NCBI RefSeq assembly: GCF_000485595.1
Contig: NW_014577341.1
Coordinates: 33,240-97,239, forward strand
Reading direction: 5' to 3'
Length of the DNA: 64,000 nucleotides
DNA from: Priapulus caudatus
Taxonomy: Eukaryota; Priapulida; Priapulimorpha; Priapulimorphida; Priapulidae
Positions 1 through 12,480 of this stretch are shown here, piece after piece. The notes below the pieces were generated by a model. The model was given only the letters and a program-made list of their open reading frames with translations, ran no database searches and was not told the DNA's origin. The stretch's first letter is position 1. Each line of letters starts with the position of its first letter. Made by a program: the position numbers and the translations under genes.

Positions 1-1086
1 CGCGCCTCCCTGCCCCTTCTGCGCTTCCTCGCCTCCCGTCCGCCCTCTCCTAACCTCCACCGGCACCCGGGCAGCGCCGTGCCCGTACCTCTATCCCCTC
101 CCTCCCACTACCTCCACTTCTCGATCTTCTGTCCTCGCCACCTCGCCTCCTCAGCCAACACCTCCGGAATCCTATATTTGGCTTTTATTTTTGGAATGTC
201 ACTTAAATGTTCTCTGAGACAGTTTGCGTACCTTTGGTAACTAAATGTGATTTATCCTGTCGATGTATTTTCTCATGTATTTATTTGTCTCGTGGCTATG
301 ATTTCTTTTATTTTCTCAAACTAGTATTAGTATAATCCTCTCTCTTCAGTGGATACCCAAGGATTAAATCTAAGGGGTCGCATGTTTTGGCAATGTTTAT
401 CCGAACTTGAACGTCCTGCTGGTGTTAAACAACAAGGTAGCCTTCAAATTTAGGGGCGATCCGATCGGCCCTCCATCGCCCAACCCTCCCCCTGGCTACG
501 CAAATTCTATATCTCTCCTCTATAGGGTCTCCAGCTATATATATATACTATATATATATTATATATATATATATATAATAATATAATATATTCTTCGGCT
601 CTTTCCGTTCTCCTTTTTTCCAAATCCTTCACGCCCAACTGGGCCTCCAATGCTCCCACTCCTCCCCTTCCCGCCCCGCCTGACCCCCTCTTATATACTA
701 AGTTAGTATATAGAGATCAGTGGCGTGGATAGGCTAAGCGCTATCCAGTTAGTATAATAGAGATCAGTGAGCCGGCCTCAGAAGGTACGACATGGTTTCA
801 CTTTCAGTAACACGGTTACGTGGCTGTCCCCTCGCCAGTCATCTATTTGTTCACTGGCCTATCTATTATAGCTATCGCATTTATATAGATGTTCCAAGTC
901 CTCTTTCAGATTCTTATTACATAAATTACATCGGTCGTCACTGAAGTTATTTCTAAAGTAACTTTTGAGTTCAATCATGCAAGTTTTACATTTAAATGAA
1001 AAACACGAGAAGTTGTGTCAAGTGAATAGCCTTGTGTTTTTACGGAAATTGCCGAACGGCGATAACGCCGAGTGCCGTGTACAAGA
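1..1086. other. Region upstream of RPS11, CT-rich at its left end
   Basis: Bases 1-170 are strongly pyrimidine-biased (CCTCC/CTCC runs), resembling the CT-rich minisatellite near 47.8 kb. An AT microsatellite sits at about 535-590. No open frame with recognisable coding character is visible. The proximal RPS11 promoter should lie in the last few hundred bases, but I see no clear TATA box. Confidence 0.5.
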
Positions 1087-1098
1087 TCTCCCTTTACG
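1087..1098 (+). promoter_or_regulatory. 5'TOP-like pyrimidine tract of RPS11
   Basis: The tract TCTCCCTTTACG lies 11-22 bases before the RPS11 start codon. Ribosomal-protein mRNAs of animals usually begin with a C followed by a pyrimidine run (5'TOP), which puts them under mTOR-dependent translational control. The assignment as transcription start is inferred from position and composition. Confidence 0.5.
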
Positions 1099-1108
1099 CT
1101 CCAGCAAC

Positions 1109-4100
1109 ATGGCGGATCAAGTAAGAGTATTTACAAATTTCCTCATAAATGTTCAATAATGAGAACTATAGTTGTCGAATTCGCGTAAAAATAGCTAAAC
1201 TTTGTCGGGCATATTGAATGTTTGTTTATAAATGTTTAGACCTGAGTGTAGCTTAATGGTGCTGTGTTAGTAGTCCACTAGTCGTGGAGGCACGACCACG
1301 GACCAGCGTGAGCGTGGCCAAACGTCATCTCTGTGTCAAGAGATTCATTTTTCCGAACAGTCTTGTTTTCAAGTGAAGCTATTATTTGAGATTACTGACC
1401 ATGCAATGTCGAGAAGCTCAAATTTGTGGTCTAGCAAGTCAATGAGAGTTAGAAACGTACAGTTGACAGGCCCGAAACTTTTCTTTACAATTGCTTTCAT
1501 TTGCTCAACCCTAGTACTACTACTAGTACTACTAGTACTAGATGCAATAATGTAACCCAAACACAGGATAGGGTTACAACGCGAGCCTATTCTTTTCTTT
1601 GAAGGAGCCCCTGAGTGATTCACTCAGGGCGGTTTTATGGTGCGTTTTTCGAGACTACAACTTCCAAACTGGGTTTATTCTAAACACGAACCTTTCTCCG
1701 CTATCCTGAGACTTACTACATATCACAATACTCGGTATTAAACTATTATAACCGGTTACAACATTTTGAAGTGATGAGCGGCGATACTTCCAGCGCCTGT
1801 TCTGTTGACCTGTGACGTACAGATTCTAAATGCGCATAGCGTTCGGCTAACTTCGTCATGACGTCACGACTGACAGCAGGCATCCCATGATACATTCGAT
1901 ATTGGAGTCGAAGTTAGCCCAATGCTATGCGCATTGGGAATCTGTACGTCACAGGTCAACAGAAATGGCGCTGAAAGTATCGCCGCTCATCACTTCGAAA
2001 TTTTGTAACCGGTTATAATAGTTTAATACCGAGTATTGTGATACATAGTAAGTCCCAGGATAGCGGAGAAAGGTTCGTGTTTAGAATAAACCCAGTTTAG
2101 AAGTTGTAGTCGAAAAACGCACCATAAAACCGCCCTGAGTGAATCACTCAGGGGCTCCTCCAAAGAAAAGAATAGGCTCGCATTGTAACCCTATCCTGTG
2201 TTTGGGTTACATTATTGTATCTATACTAGTACTAGTACTAGCTTGGTACCTTGGTAATATATAGTTTGCATATGTACTAAACTAGGATTGGGTCCAGTAG
2301 AAATCAGTTAGTTAATGGGGCTGTAGGAGTGCTTGACATGGTGTTAACGAATCCAAAAGGAAATTTACACTTCTGGCTTTCTTATTATTAATAATATTGT
2401 ATTATTTGTGTTATTACTTTCTGGCAATCCTGAAGCATTGCCAGTTATGCACTGAAATTAAAGAGTTGTGTATACAATATATGCTTGCTTGCATACACAT
2501 GCATATTCATATTAGGATAGTTTAGGTAACCAGCACATATCTTTTTTTATCCAGACTGAACGTTCGTTCCAAAAGCAGCCAACTGTATTCCTGAACAGGA
2601 AAAAGTCGCTTCCTAGTAAAAAGAAGAAGGGTCTGCGTTACTATAAGAATGTTGGTCTTGGGTTCAAGACGCCCAGAGAGGTAGGCAATACCTAACAAAT
2701 TGTTTGCGAAGCAAGTGCAGGTATTTTATACAGGGGTCGAAATAAGCGATGGTCCGATGGTCCGGGGCCATCAAATAATTAGGAGGACCATCAGATTTTC
2801 AAAGTCAATGGTCCGACAGACCATTGAATATTTTGGTCCCATTTTACAGTAATTTTCTTTGAAGTTTCCACGTTTCGATTATTGCTAATCCAGTGTTGAC
2901 CATAGCAAATATTTGGCACGATGTAAGCTGGTGCGGGATTGGTCAGATTGTCCCTCTTCCTGTTTTGATTGTAGGCCTATCCAATTTTATCACCATGTAA
3001 AATCTCTTTCTTACGCTTGCACGCCGCATTACTTTTAGAGAACAATTTGTAATTTAGGAGAACCATCTAAATTTTAAACTAGATGGTCATGTGGACCATT
3101 TCTTTTTCGCTCCTTATTTCCACCCCTGTTACATTATGTGTAAATGGCAGGCAGACAGTTATTAGTAGGAAGTTTTGCATTCTGGTGCAGTGCTCAAAGT
3201 AGCCAGTCACCAGGAGCTGCTGAATATGTGAGGGGACTTTAGCTTGGTGAAACGCTCATCCTCAGTTGTCTGAGAAATTGCTGGGCGATTAACTTTTTGC
3301 CAATGTCTAATACACTTCCTCATGGGGCTGAGTTTTTGGTACAGTATGTATTGTACACAGCAACATTTACAGCTCGACTAGGTACTAGGACTAGACTAGG
3401 TAGGCGACAGACTTTAAGTGTAATTATGCTTATTCTATCAATGTGCCCTAGAGTTTCTTCACATGTCCTGTTACGCATATCAACGTTTCGGGTATTTTGT
3501 CCTCAAATACCTATTCCTGATCCATTATATGTACTCTTCTGTGTAAGTATTGAGTGTAATATATTTTTCAGGCAATTGACGGCACATATATTGACAAAAA
3601 GTGCCCGTTCACCGGAAATGTGTTCATCCGTGGAAGAATCCTCACTGGAATCGTTCTGAAGATGAAGATGCAAAGGACGATTGTAATTCGACGAGACTAT
3701 TTACACTACGTGCGAAAGTACAACCGGTTCGAGAAAAGACACAGGAACATGTCTGTTCATCTGTCACCGGCGTTCAGGTGTGCCACGTAGATACTGTTGT
3801 CGAGTGATATTTTTCTGTATTGTTGGCGACCAGCTCTCAAATAGAATTTGGACCGTCCGTATCTAATTGTGGATGTTACGTTCAGCTCCTTTCTGATGAT
3901 TCTTGACAGCTGCTTCTTGTGATACAGCATCTTGCAGTACAGAATAAAAAAGTGATGTTCTTTTTTCATCAGTAATTATTCTTATATAATTGCCTATCAT
4001 AATATGCATATAACTATGCACAATAAATTACCAATATTCTGTTATCGTTTGTTGACTTACAACTGCAATGCAGTTTTTGTCAGTTCTATTCTCATATCTA

Positions 4101-4481
4101 AACATTTGTCACACGTATTCCCATATCTGTAAGTTTACTCGTAACTTCACTGTGTTTCTGACAACGGGATCCATTCTTATTAAGTTTAAATCACTGTCAA
4201 CGACATGTTTCCTGATGAAAGATTATAATTAACAACCCTCCAGCAGGAAATGAGTGACAGCTACTGCCAAATTCACATCTCCAACATTTAACTTTGCTGG
4301 TTAAAAGTTTTGTTAGCTAGATTTCTTGTAATAGTGAGTATCTGCTGTTTTTTCCAGAGATGTCCAGGTGGGTGATGTTGTAACCGTCGGTGAGTGCCGG
4401 CCACTTAGCAAGACTGTCCGCTACAATGTGCTGAAGGTGACCAAGGCAGCAGGCAGCAAGAAGTCCTTCTCAAAATTCTGA
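1109..4481 (+). CDS. RPS11: 40S ribosomal protein S11 (uS17), 4 exons
   Basis: Exons are 1109-1120, 2555-2680, 3572-3777 and 4358-4481; all junctions are GT-AG and the frame closes at 155 residues plus TGA, close to the usual 158. The first exon encodes only MADQ. Recognisable blocks are [63 protein letters not shown] and the C-terminal KSFSKF. uS17 is an early-assembling small-subunit protein that binds 18S rRNA. A 5'TOP-like leader precedes the start. Intron 1 carries a palindromic MITE and intron 2 a hAT-like element. No canonical AATAAA is seen just after the stop; AGTAAA at 4525-4530 could serve. The tRNA-Pro gene follows about 1 kb downstream on the same strand. Confidence 0.97.
1541..2221. 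mobile_element. Palindromic MITE, family A, copy 1 (RPS11 intron 1)
   Basis: A 681-bp near-perfect foldback starts GATGCAATAATGTAACCC and ends with the complementary GGGTTACATTATTGTATC. The arms, about 300 bp each, meet around a short centre near 1860-1910. It is flanked by TA inside a (TACTAG)n-like target, consistent with a TA target-site duplication. Two further copies (13573-14393 and 21026-21428) share the ends. It has no coding capacity, so it is a non-autonomous long-TIR DNA element. A TA duplication would fit Tc1/mariner-type or related transposases; superfamily is not determined. Confidence 0.88.
2731..3128. mobile_element. hAT-like non-autonomous element in RPS11 intron 2
   Basis: The 398-bp stretch begins CAGGGGTCGAAATAAGCGA and ends with the approximate complement TTATTTCCACCCCTG. 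The flanks TTATA and TTACA look like a 5-bp target-site duplication with one change. The interior repeats the words GGTCCGATGGTCC and GGACCAT. There is no coding frame. CAGGG-type ends suggest hAT, although hAT duplications are normally 8 bp. Confidence 0.7.
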
Positions 4482-5448
4482 TTGTACTTGTAAAAAATGG
4501 CTGCAATGATCATATAAAAACAAAAGTAAAATAATCAGCGACCACACTGTTGTTATTCGTGTTTTTATGCGGTGTTTCAGTTTTGTGTCGTATATTTCAT
4601 AGGGGTAAAATTACTATGATAAAAAGCAATGGTGAAGTTGCATCCTTTAACATGCCAATTCTGTACAGTACTAGGTGGGATTCATACATGTTATTATTAT
4701 TACTATGGAGAAATGGGTTTAATTCTGTACCTAATCACTCAAATGAAAAGGAACATGCAAACTTTCACAACTATTTTTAAGGCGCTTCTGGTAATTGCAT
4801 ATTATTTTTTTAACTTCATTTTTACCAGCCAGTATAACTAGTTGAATAGGATGCATTTATGTTCCTCCTCGTTTAATCAACATTCTCAGTTGCAATACCT
4901 GAGCTGCTATGTCTGAGAAAATTTCTGTCACATTCCACGCTCGTGGGGAGGCAGATCGTAGATGTGATTTTCGCTGAACATTAGTGGGTTATGAGAGGAG
5001 CCCCTCATAAATGATGCAATGATGTGTCACTCTGGTAAACATGTATAAGTGATTCATCAATATATGCGTGCTTTATAATTATTTCTCACACTAGGTGTCG
5101 CGACGAACGTATATGGCGCAGATAATTATGGCGTGTACAATGTGTTCAGAAAGGGTTTGGGCTCTTGAACTTTGAACCTCAGGTTGAGGTGTCAGTTACC
5201 TGTTCATTACACTCCCAAGTCCCAAATCAGCGTACATATGCTAAATTTTTCATCTCTTCAACTAAATATGTTGCGAGCTATTTAAAGTTACCACATTTGA
5301 CAAACGTTGAAACGGATACATTAATATAATTATATGTATCCTAATCTCCCAGACAGGGCTTCACACAGTTCATATAAGCTGCCTTAAACCATTACCGACA
5401 ATAATGAATTTATAAAGTGGATTTGAAATGAACTAGTGTTATCTGATT
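4482..5448. other. RPS11 3' flank
   Basis: AT-rich non-coding DNA between the RPS11 stop and the tRNA gene. It contains the RPS11 3'UTR of undetermined length. The short frames here (4550-4841) show no protein character. I see no further feature. Confidence 0.5.
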
Positions 5449-5520
5449 GGCTCGTTGGTCTAGGGGCATGATTCTCGCTTAGGGTGCGAGAGGTCCCGGG
5501 TTCAAATCCCGGACGAGCCC
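5449..5520 (+). tRNA. tRNA-Pro (anticodon AGG)
   Basis: A 72-nt sequence folds as a complete cloverleaf without intron. The acceptor stem GGCTCGT pairs with ACGAGCC and the discriminator is C. The A box TGGTCTAGGGG and B box GGTTCAAATCC are intact. The anticodon loop TTAGGGT, closed by CTCGC/GCGAG, gives anticodon AGG at 5481-5483. The sequence is almost the canonical animal tRNA-Pro. CCA is not encoded, as expected for a eukaryotic nuclear gene. Confidence 0.97.
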
Positions 5521-5522
5521 AA

Positions 5523-5527
5523 TTTTT
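5523..5527 (+). terminator. Pol III terminator of tRNA-Pro
   Basis: A TTTTT run begins three bases after the mature tRNA end, the usual RNA polymerase III stop signal. Confidence 0.85.
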
Positions 5528-5639
5528 ATCCTAATAGAGACCCCATTTTGAAATCGGCTATGCATTTCTACTCAATAGAATGTAAAGAAAAAAATTTATA
5601 TTAAATGTTAGAACTAATAATACTACCTATATCTTGCCT

Positions 5640-6064
5640 ATATATATATATATAGGCCTATATATATATATATATGCTACGATATCTATATTGCAGCTTT
5701 CCGGCTTTGCACCGTGCTTGGCATGTTGTGTAGTCGACGGGTGTCGATCACTAATGGTATAAGTTTAGTATTTGCGCGTGTGAATACGTGCGCGCATGCG
5801 TGTGCGTGCGTGCGTGTGTGTGTATGTGTCTGTGTGCCTGCGTGCTCGTACATGCGTGCGTGCGCGCGCGCGCGTGTGTGTGTATGAGTGTGCCTGCGTG
5901 CTTGTACATGCGTGCGTGCATGCGTGATAATTGTGTGCGACATGCAAAACTACAGGCCCGATTACAACGCGTGTGTGCGTATGCGTGTGCCTGCATGCTT
6001 GTACATGCGTGCGTGCATGCGTGATAATTGTGTGCGACATGCAAAACTACAGGCCCGATTACAA
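5640..6064. repeat. AT and GT/GC-rich microsatellite with 96-bp tandem duplication
   Basis: An AT tract (5640-5676) is followed by GTGCGT-rich repeats from about 5775. A unit carrying GATAATTGTGTGCGACATGC at 5925 recurs at 6021, a 96-bp period. The long opposite-strand frames here are His/Thr or Cys/Val repeats made by the microsatellite and are not genes. Confidence 0.85.
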
Positions 6065-6719
6065 CCATCGGGTGCGCTGGGGAGCACGCTATGGTTTTAG
6101 GCCAAAAAATATTATTTTATTCAACGCCGTAAACGCAGAAAAGACGGCTTCCCAACTAGCGTTAGTTGCTAGACGCCAATTAATAAAGGTGACCCGTGAT
6201 GGAGGACAACAGCATTCACGCGCGCGTGTATATATGTGTGCGTGCATGCGCGCGCGCAAGCATGTGCATGCAAGAGCGCACACGTGTATATAGTTAGTAT
6301 AATATATATATATTAATTCACTGATATAATCTACTTCTGAATATTACTATAGTATATATTTTATATATATGCAACTTGTGCTACGGGTATGGATTTTGTA
6401 TGTCAAAAAAACAAGATGAATTTAGATACATAACGTAATACCAATAACGTAATATAATCGTCATACCTAGTTCAAATCCTATGTGACGCAAATACTTATT
6501 AAAATTCATCCATCGTTTCTATAAAACAAATATTAACTACCAAACTCGCATGGCAGTAAAATATTGGCATGCGACATATAATTATTTAACTGTCCTCTCC
6601 CCCCCCCCTGCTATTGCTAGGAGCTATGGTGACGTCATGACAATGTATGACGTATTGAGGTGGATATAATAAATCGTCATCAAGTTAAACACTGTTTACA
6701 GCGGTAAGCAACCGCAATC
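6065..6719. other. Intergenic, presumptive promoter side
   Basis: Contains more GTGCG-rich sequence near 6220-6285, an AT tract near 6290-6370 and a C run near 6599-6608. The only regulatory-looking site is the CRE at 6630. No gene is visible. Confidence 0.4.
6630..6637. promoter_or_regulatory. CRE-like palindrome TGACGTCA
   Basis: A full CREB/ATF consensus octamer lies 83 bp before the ATG of the small three-exon gene, with TGACGTAT a little downstream (6648-6655). The position fits a core promoter element of that gene. TGACGTCA-like words also occur inside family A MITEs, so the functional reading is tentative. Confidence 0.4.
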
Positions 6720-7483
6720 ATGGGAAGGGTGGATTCAAGTGTCTTGCTGGTTGTGTCTCCAACATATTTATCTAGCGATTTGCTGACGCCCCATCAGACT
6801 AAGCGCGCGACATTCCCTAGTATTGGGTAAGTCAATTTTCATCATTATTATTATATAAGAATAAGTTCGAACGTAATTATGCAATCGGCCATTTAACATC
6901 GTATTTATTTAGTTTCGATAAATTTAATGCGTCAACGTACATCTGAATCTACGTTAAACTTTATTTGAAATATTTTACGTACGTTGGTCATGATTTGTTT
7001 AGCGTGTTTAAGTCAGCCAGAGACGATGGGTACAGAAGTATCAACGGTTGTCCTATACACTCGCCGAGTTGTGGACTTTCCCAGCAGCATGATAAGCTGA
7101 TAACACAGCAACACGTCGGCAATGACGTCTTCGAAACGTGAGTTAAACTATTGTGTAACACACATTGCAGCCGCGTTGTAACAGCTTTAAAATGTGTAAT
7201 AGTTATTCTATTTCGTATATATATACCTCTATACCGCGCCTTACTGGTTGGAACAGTAAAGTACGCGTAAATTGTTTAGCTTCATATAACACTTCATAAC
7301 GTTTTCACTACTTGATTTTATTAAACTAATGTTACTCTGGATGGTTGTTTCTGCCTTGTTATGGTGTGTCGTTTCAGACAAACTAACGCAGAATCCCGAG
7401 GACTAACATCCATACTATTAAGGAGCTCCCGGATAAATGACCAGCTGTTACCACAGCCTCTGCACACAGCACTTGTCGAGTAA
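6720..7483 (+). CDS. Small three-exon protein, unrecognised (115 aa)
   Basis: Exons 6720-6826, 7003-7137 and 7378-7483 join with GT-AG borders in consistent phase (2, then 2) and give a 115-residue frame from MGRVDSSVLLVV to HTALVE-stop. It is hydrophilic, Ser/Gln-rich and lacks a signal peptide or membrane segment. I do not recognise a family. The last exon contains GTAAAT overlapping the stop codon (donor after 7479), so a longer splice form is possible. A CRE lies 83 bp upstream of the start. Support is the three matching splice phases only. Confidence 0.5.
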
Positions 7484-8034
7484 ATAGTGTAAACTTCATA
7501 ACATTTCAAACTAAGAACTCAAATCATGCTCAGTACTTTCTGCGAGCAATAGGCTACGTGCATTTATTAAACGTACCTTTTGCAAAATGCACACGTAGAT
7601 TTGCATGTCTGCTCGGCTCAAAAACAAAAGCCCGCGATTGGGAGGATACATTGGCATGATCATCAGTCACATTGTAGCTAGTATAGTATAGTATCTAAAA
7701 AAAATCGTGACCGGTTTTTCCTACAACATAATACAGGCGTTGCCAGAATGCATTGCATTTTTGTACAGGGAGAAAAAAATATCTGCACCGTGGCCCCATG
7801 TAATGGATAAGTACTTCACCCACACACCTCACTGTGAAGTGTTTCCGCAGACAAACATCATGAAAAACTGTTATGGTATATATGTTATTGATGAAAGAGT
7901 CCGACTGCCGTATTATATGTACGGATAATTTACCCATACTGTAGAGTTGGCTTTTGTTGAGGGTTGCATTGCTTAATATTGTTATTCAGCACATTTATCT
8001 GTATATACTTTTAATGTATATTCTCTGCATGGTG
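7484..8034. other. Intergenic, nothing recognised
   Basis: Overlapping frames on both strands at 7695-7937 do not resemble proteins. There are no repeats shared with other parts of the window. Confidence 0.4.
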
Positions 8035-9925
8035 AGAGCTGAGCTGTCCATCAGCGCAGAGATGTTAACAGTATTGTAAACGTTTTAGGTATCCAACATT
8101 CTTGAAAATGGGACAAGGCCAATTATGCGCTAATATTCAATATAAACATATATAAAATATTAGTTGCTCATCTGGTAAGAAAACATTATTTTTATTTCAG
8201 CTGATGATATGCAATTTATAGAACAAGAACTGAAAGATGTTAAACAACGGTGTACAGAGAAAGTGGAAGGAAGTGAAGTTGAAGCATGTGTTTCAGCAAT
8301 GGTCAGAGTCCGAATACGGTAGGTCTAAACTTCTCAGCATTACTGAACACATCATAAACTTGAATAACATGGCTGTGCTGAAACACTTAAAAAACTATAA
8401 CGGAGATGCCCATCTAGTAAAAGAAGTAACTATCATCTTTAGAGAAACGTAAGCTTGTTTTATTATTTTAAATAATACTATTCAATTTGTAACATATATA
8501 TGATCGTTAAATAGTAATACCCTTGGTAAAGTTATCATGTGAGTTTTTTGTGAAATGTTGGTGTGTTTTTTTTTTACAAGGCGGACAAAGTTTAAGGATG
8601 TTACGGTATGCCTTCAATTTCCCAAAGATTATCCAAACAGACCGCTTGTAGTTGAGCTGAAAAGTAAAACGTTACCTGACAAACTCCTGGATGGCTTATC
8701 AAGATTGTGTGAGAAAGAGTGTGCTGAGAAGCATCTAGGACGCGAACAAGTAAGTAACTGTGAAAATTTCATGTGTTGCAACTTGCAAGAGTGGTGTGAG
8801 TTTTGAACATAGTGAAAACTAAATATAGCCTCGCTAACTACTCAAAGAAGTAACGTATAGCCCCACCCATCTATGATGGGTTCAAGTCAAGGATAATGTT
8901 ATATTGAACGCATCTAATTTATTATCATTTCAGGTGCTTTTGACGCTGAAGTTTGTGAGAACCTTCATAGATGAAAATCCGTTGTGTGTCTGCAGTGACG
9001 AGATAAGTCGAACAAAACGAATGCTATCTGATGGCGATGATTGTAAATTAAAGCAGAAGTCGGGGCTTGTGCTTCTTAGAGCTTGCCAAGGTCTATACTT
9101 CATCGACGTGAAACTCTCTCTGCCGGATACATATCCCGAAGAGCAAGTTGGGTGTGTGGCTGTGTGCATGTGTTATCATTTTTAGCTCACATTGACATCG
9201 TCAAGATGAGCTATTGCCATGGGGTGTCGTCTGTCGTACATCCGTCCGTCCGTCAACATTTGGCTACGGTCAACGATAACTTGAGAACCGTTTGACCCAC
9301 ATGTTTCAAATTGCATACAGTTGTTACTCCTATGGGAGCGATTTGAACGTCCTATTTTGGAGCACGCCAGTCGATCTACTTTCGAGCCACGCCCACTTTT
9401 TGGCAAAAATGAAAATGGCCATCTAGATTCATTCGATTTTGTTAAATTTACCTACCTACCTACCTAATCATACCTACGTATAATATTGTGTTTTAGATTC
9501 TTCGTTACAGTAATTTGACTGGAATAGGTTATTGCTTTTATTTGCACGATAATGGAAAACCAAAATGGCGATCATTTATGCGTAGCGCCATCTCTCGTCC
9601 AGATTTTAGACTTTCAGATCTGAAACATTCTAATAAGATTAAAACATTCCCATAACACTCTAACCCTGAAACAAAACATTAAATTTCTATTAGTATAAAA
9701 CGGGGAGTAAGGACATTTGATCACATTTCGGTCCATCATAAATGAAACACTTACCAAATTTTAAATATCATCTCCCTCTTCTATCACACCCAAGGTGAGC
9801 TATAGTGTCATTGACACTTTCATTTAAGCTAGCTATCATGGTTAGGTGCAATCACAAAAATTAATTCAGCATAAAGCTTTGTGTGAAACAAGTGCCGCGG
9901 AGCGACAGCGCTCATCTAACATATA
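8035..9925. repeat. Left arm of a 1.9-kb inverted duplication
   Basis: This interval reappears inverted at about 16474-18418, separated by about 6.5 kb. Matching landmarks include the GTCCATCAGCGCAGAGAT word, all four RWD exons, their introns, and the GTGAGCTATAGTGTCA block. The left arm keeps open reading frames; the right arm has many 1-2 base insertions and deletions. Confidence 0.9.
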
Positions 9926-12238
9926 TATATATATATATATACTGCAGCATAGAACAATTGAAAACTCGTACGCGCATAGCGGGGATTTCTAGTTGTTATA
10001 GTTGTTTGAGTATCGTACAATTTTATTTTTCGCAGAAGAATCTCTCTCTACATGTTTCACGTCACCGACTCAGAAGGCGCTACAGGAATATATGAGAAAA
10101 CTATATGGTACCCGACTTTACTGTGAGCGGTTTGAAAACATGGAAGCTCTTCTTCCGGAACTTATTACCAAGAATCGCGAGATGCGACAGTTTGCAAAGG
10201 TCAATAATCAAGGCGATGACAAACGAGGCAGAGGAGATGACACGTTTCTGTCTGGGCCTGAAGCCAGGGAAACATTAAACCAACCGACAGAAACAGCGGT
10301 GAAGCCAAATAATGTACTCGACGAACCCGACGAAAGAAATACGACGCCGATGAAAGAGCGCTGCTGTCCGATTCACGGCAACACGGCCCGACCGCTTGCT
10401 AACGAACACGGCACAACTACCTTTACCGGAGTTTCTCCTTGTTGGCCACCTAGTTTTAGTTCCGTTATAAGAAAGTTAAGAACGCCCATGCTCATGGAGA
10501 GACCAACCGTCACCACCAATCCGCCTGCTCTCTGCTCCTCCTTCCGCTTGGACTGCACCTGCGTTCCCTCTCCGAAACCCAACGTGATTCAGCCCGACGA
10601 TGACGTAGATCGAAACGATGTTGACAACGAGCAAGTACGAATGACGCTGGCGGTTTCCGGTGAAGAACGGATTGACGGCAAACAGGGGAACACCGACAAC
10701 ACCTCGGATGCATCGAGTGAAAAACAAATGGAAACGCAATGCCGTGATCACGCAGAAACCCCTTCTTCGATCGACGACATCCGCTCGAAAATATCCAGCG
10801 CAATCAATATTCTCGAAAGCATTAAACTGCCAGTAATGTCGGGCGCTGCTACAAATTCTACGCATCCGCAAGATCCAGTTTTATTCAACGAAAAACCGTT
10901 GGAAATAGCCCGAGACGTCGTTGGCAAACGACTACCTGAACTTCGAAATCCTCTCCTCAGTACAGAAATGCCACGTGCATTGCCACCCACTGCTCTTGCT
11001 GACTGCTTACATCCAACAGGAAACAGGGTTGCTGACAAATTAGGTCTCAGCTACAAGACAGAGGCTCACAGAAGGTATACCTATTATATAGAAGTAGTGA
11101 TTGGTTATTTTACCATTACATACTCTGATAATTGATGTCAATATTTTCTGAATGGATGAATTTATAAACGCAATCTTAAATTGACTACGTCACGAATTTT
11201 CTATGGTGTATATTTGTAAATTGTTTGTTGCCATTTTTTACATTAAAAGTAAGTACTAACGGGACTAAACGTATAGTCAAATTCTTACCTGATAAGATTG
11301 TTTCTCAACTAATTAAAAATGCAACAAACCTGAACATTTTGATATTATGATCCTGACATTAATTGCTTGCTATGGACTATGTATGAGTCACGAGTGTATG
11401 TTCACATCGAACAATATAGTAAAATAGGAAGTATAATGCAGCAATTTAACCATAAAAAGTGAACAGAATTACTTACATTTTTTATTTTTACTATTTACTG
11501 TGACGTAATCACTTTAACCATTCACGGACATTAGTCACATCTGTGCGCTCGTGCGTCTGTCATACGCTTACACTTTTGAGGAAAAATAGAAACCAGGTAC
11601 GCATCCCGTACAAAAAGGCGTGCATCCGTAACCTCACATTTTTTATACATTTATGGACGAATATTCTGAGCAAAAATTCAGTAAATTTTCCTCAGAAAAT
11701 CAGAGTTTTGCGTCCAAAATATTTCAGATTTTCATAAAGGGGAAATTATTCCCGTTTGTGAAATACACGAAGTTCTCAAATTTGAAGACACGCGCACATT
11801 CCATGCTAAAGATAGTGTGTAGAAAACCCCCGTGTCTTGCTTGTTGGCGGTAAACGCTGGGTTTTAACACGGTTTTCCCGTACATTCACTGTTGCAGGTT
11901 CCATGCCATGTATTTGGATCCTATCGCCGACCTTCGAAAGTCAAGGACGAAGGGAAAACGCTACTTTTTCTACGGTTACCATTCGTCGGCGTTTAGAGGA
12001 TAGACTATTGGTTATCGAAAAGATTTTCTATATCCCGAAGAAAGAGCATTACTCGTGTTTAGAAACTCTTTAATGGTTATAATCGCAATGTTTTTTGACT
12101 AGTACCGGTGACATTTTACCGTTGTTATATATTTGTTGGAATACACATACACACGCACCCGCACGCGTGTACACAACACAGTCTGCCCTCTCGCTGTCGC
12201 TTTGCTATTTCTTTGCGCTCTGTCCCTCTCTCGCGATC

Positions 12239-12309
<71 letters not shown>

Positions 12310-12412
12310 CGTGCTGTGCGTGCGTGGCGTGCGTGTGCGTGCGTGGTGCGTGCGTGCGTGCGTGTGTCGTGGTGTGTGTGTTGTGGCGGGTGTGTGTGGT
12401 GTTGTGTGTTGT

Positions 12413-12480
<68 letters not shown>

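Noticed and set aside
3880-4260. Box C/D snoRNA in RPS11 intron 3
   Set aside because: CTGATGA words occur, but no properly spaced D box or terminal stem was found.
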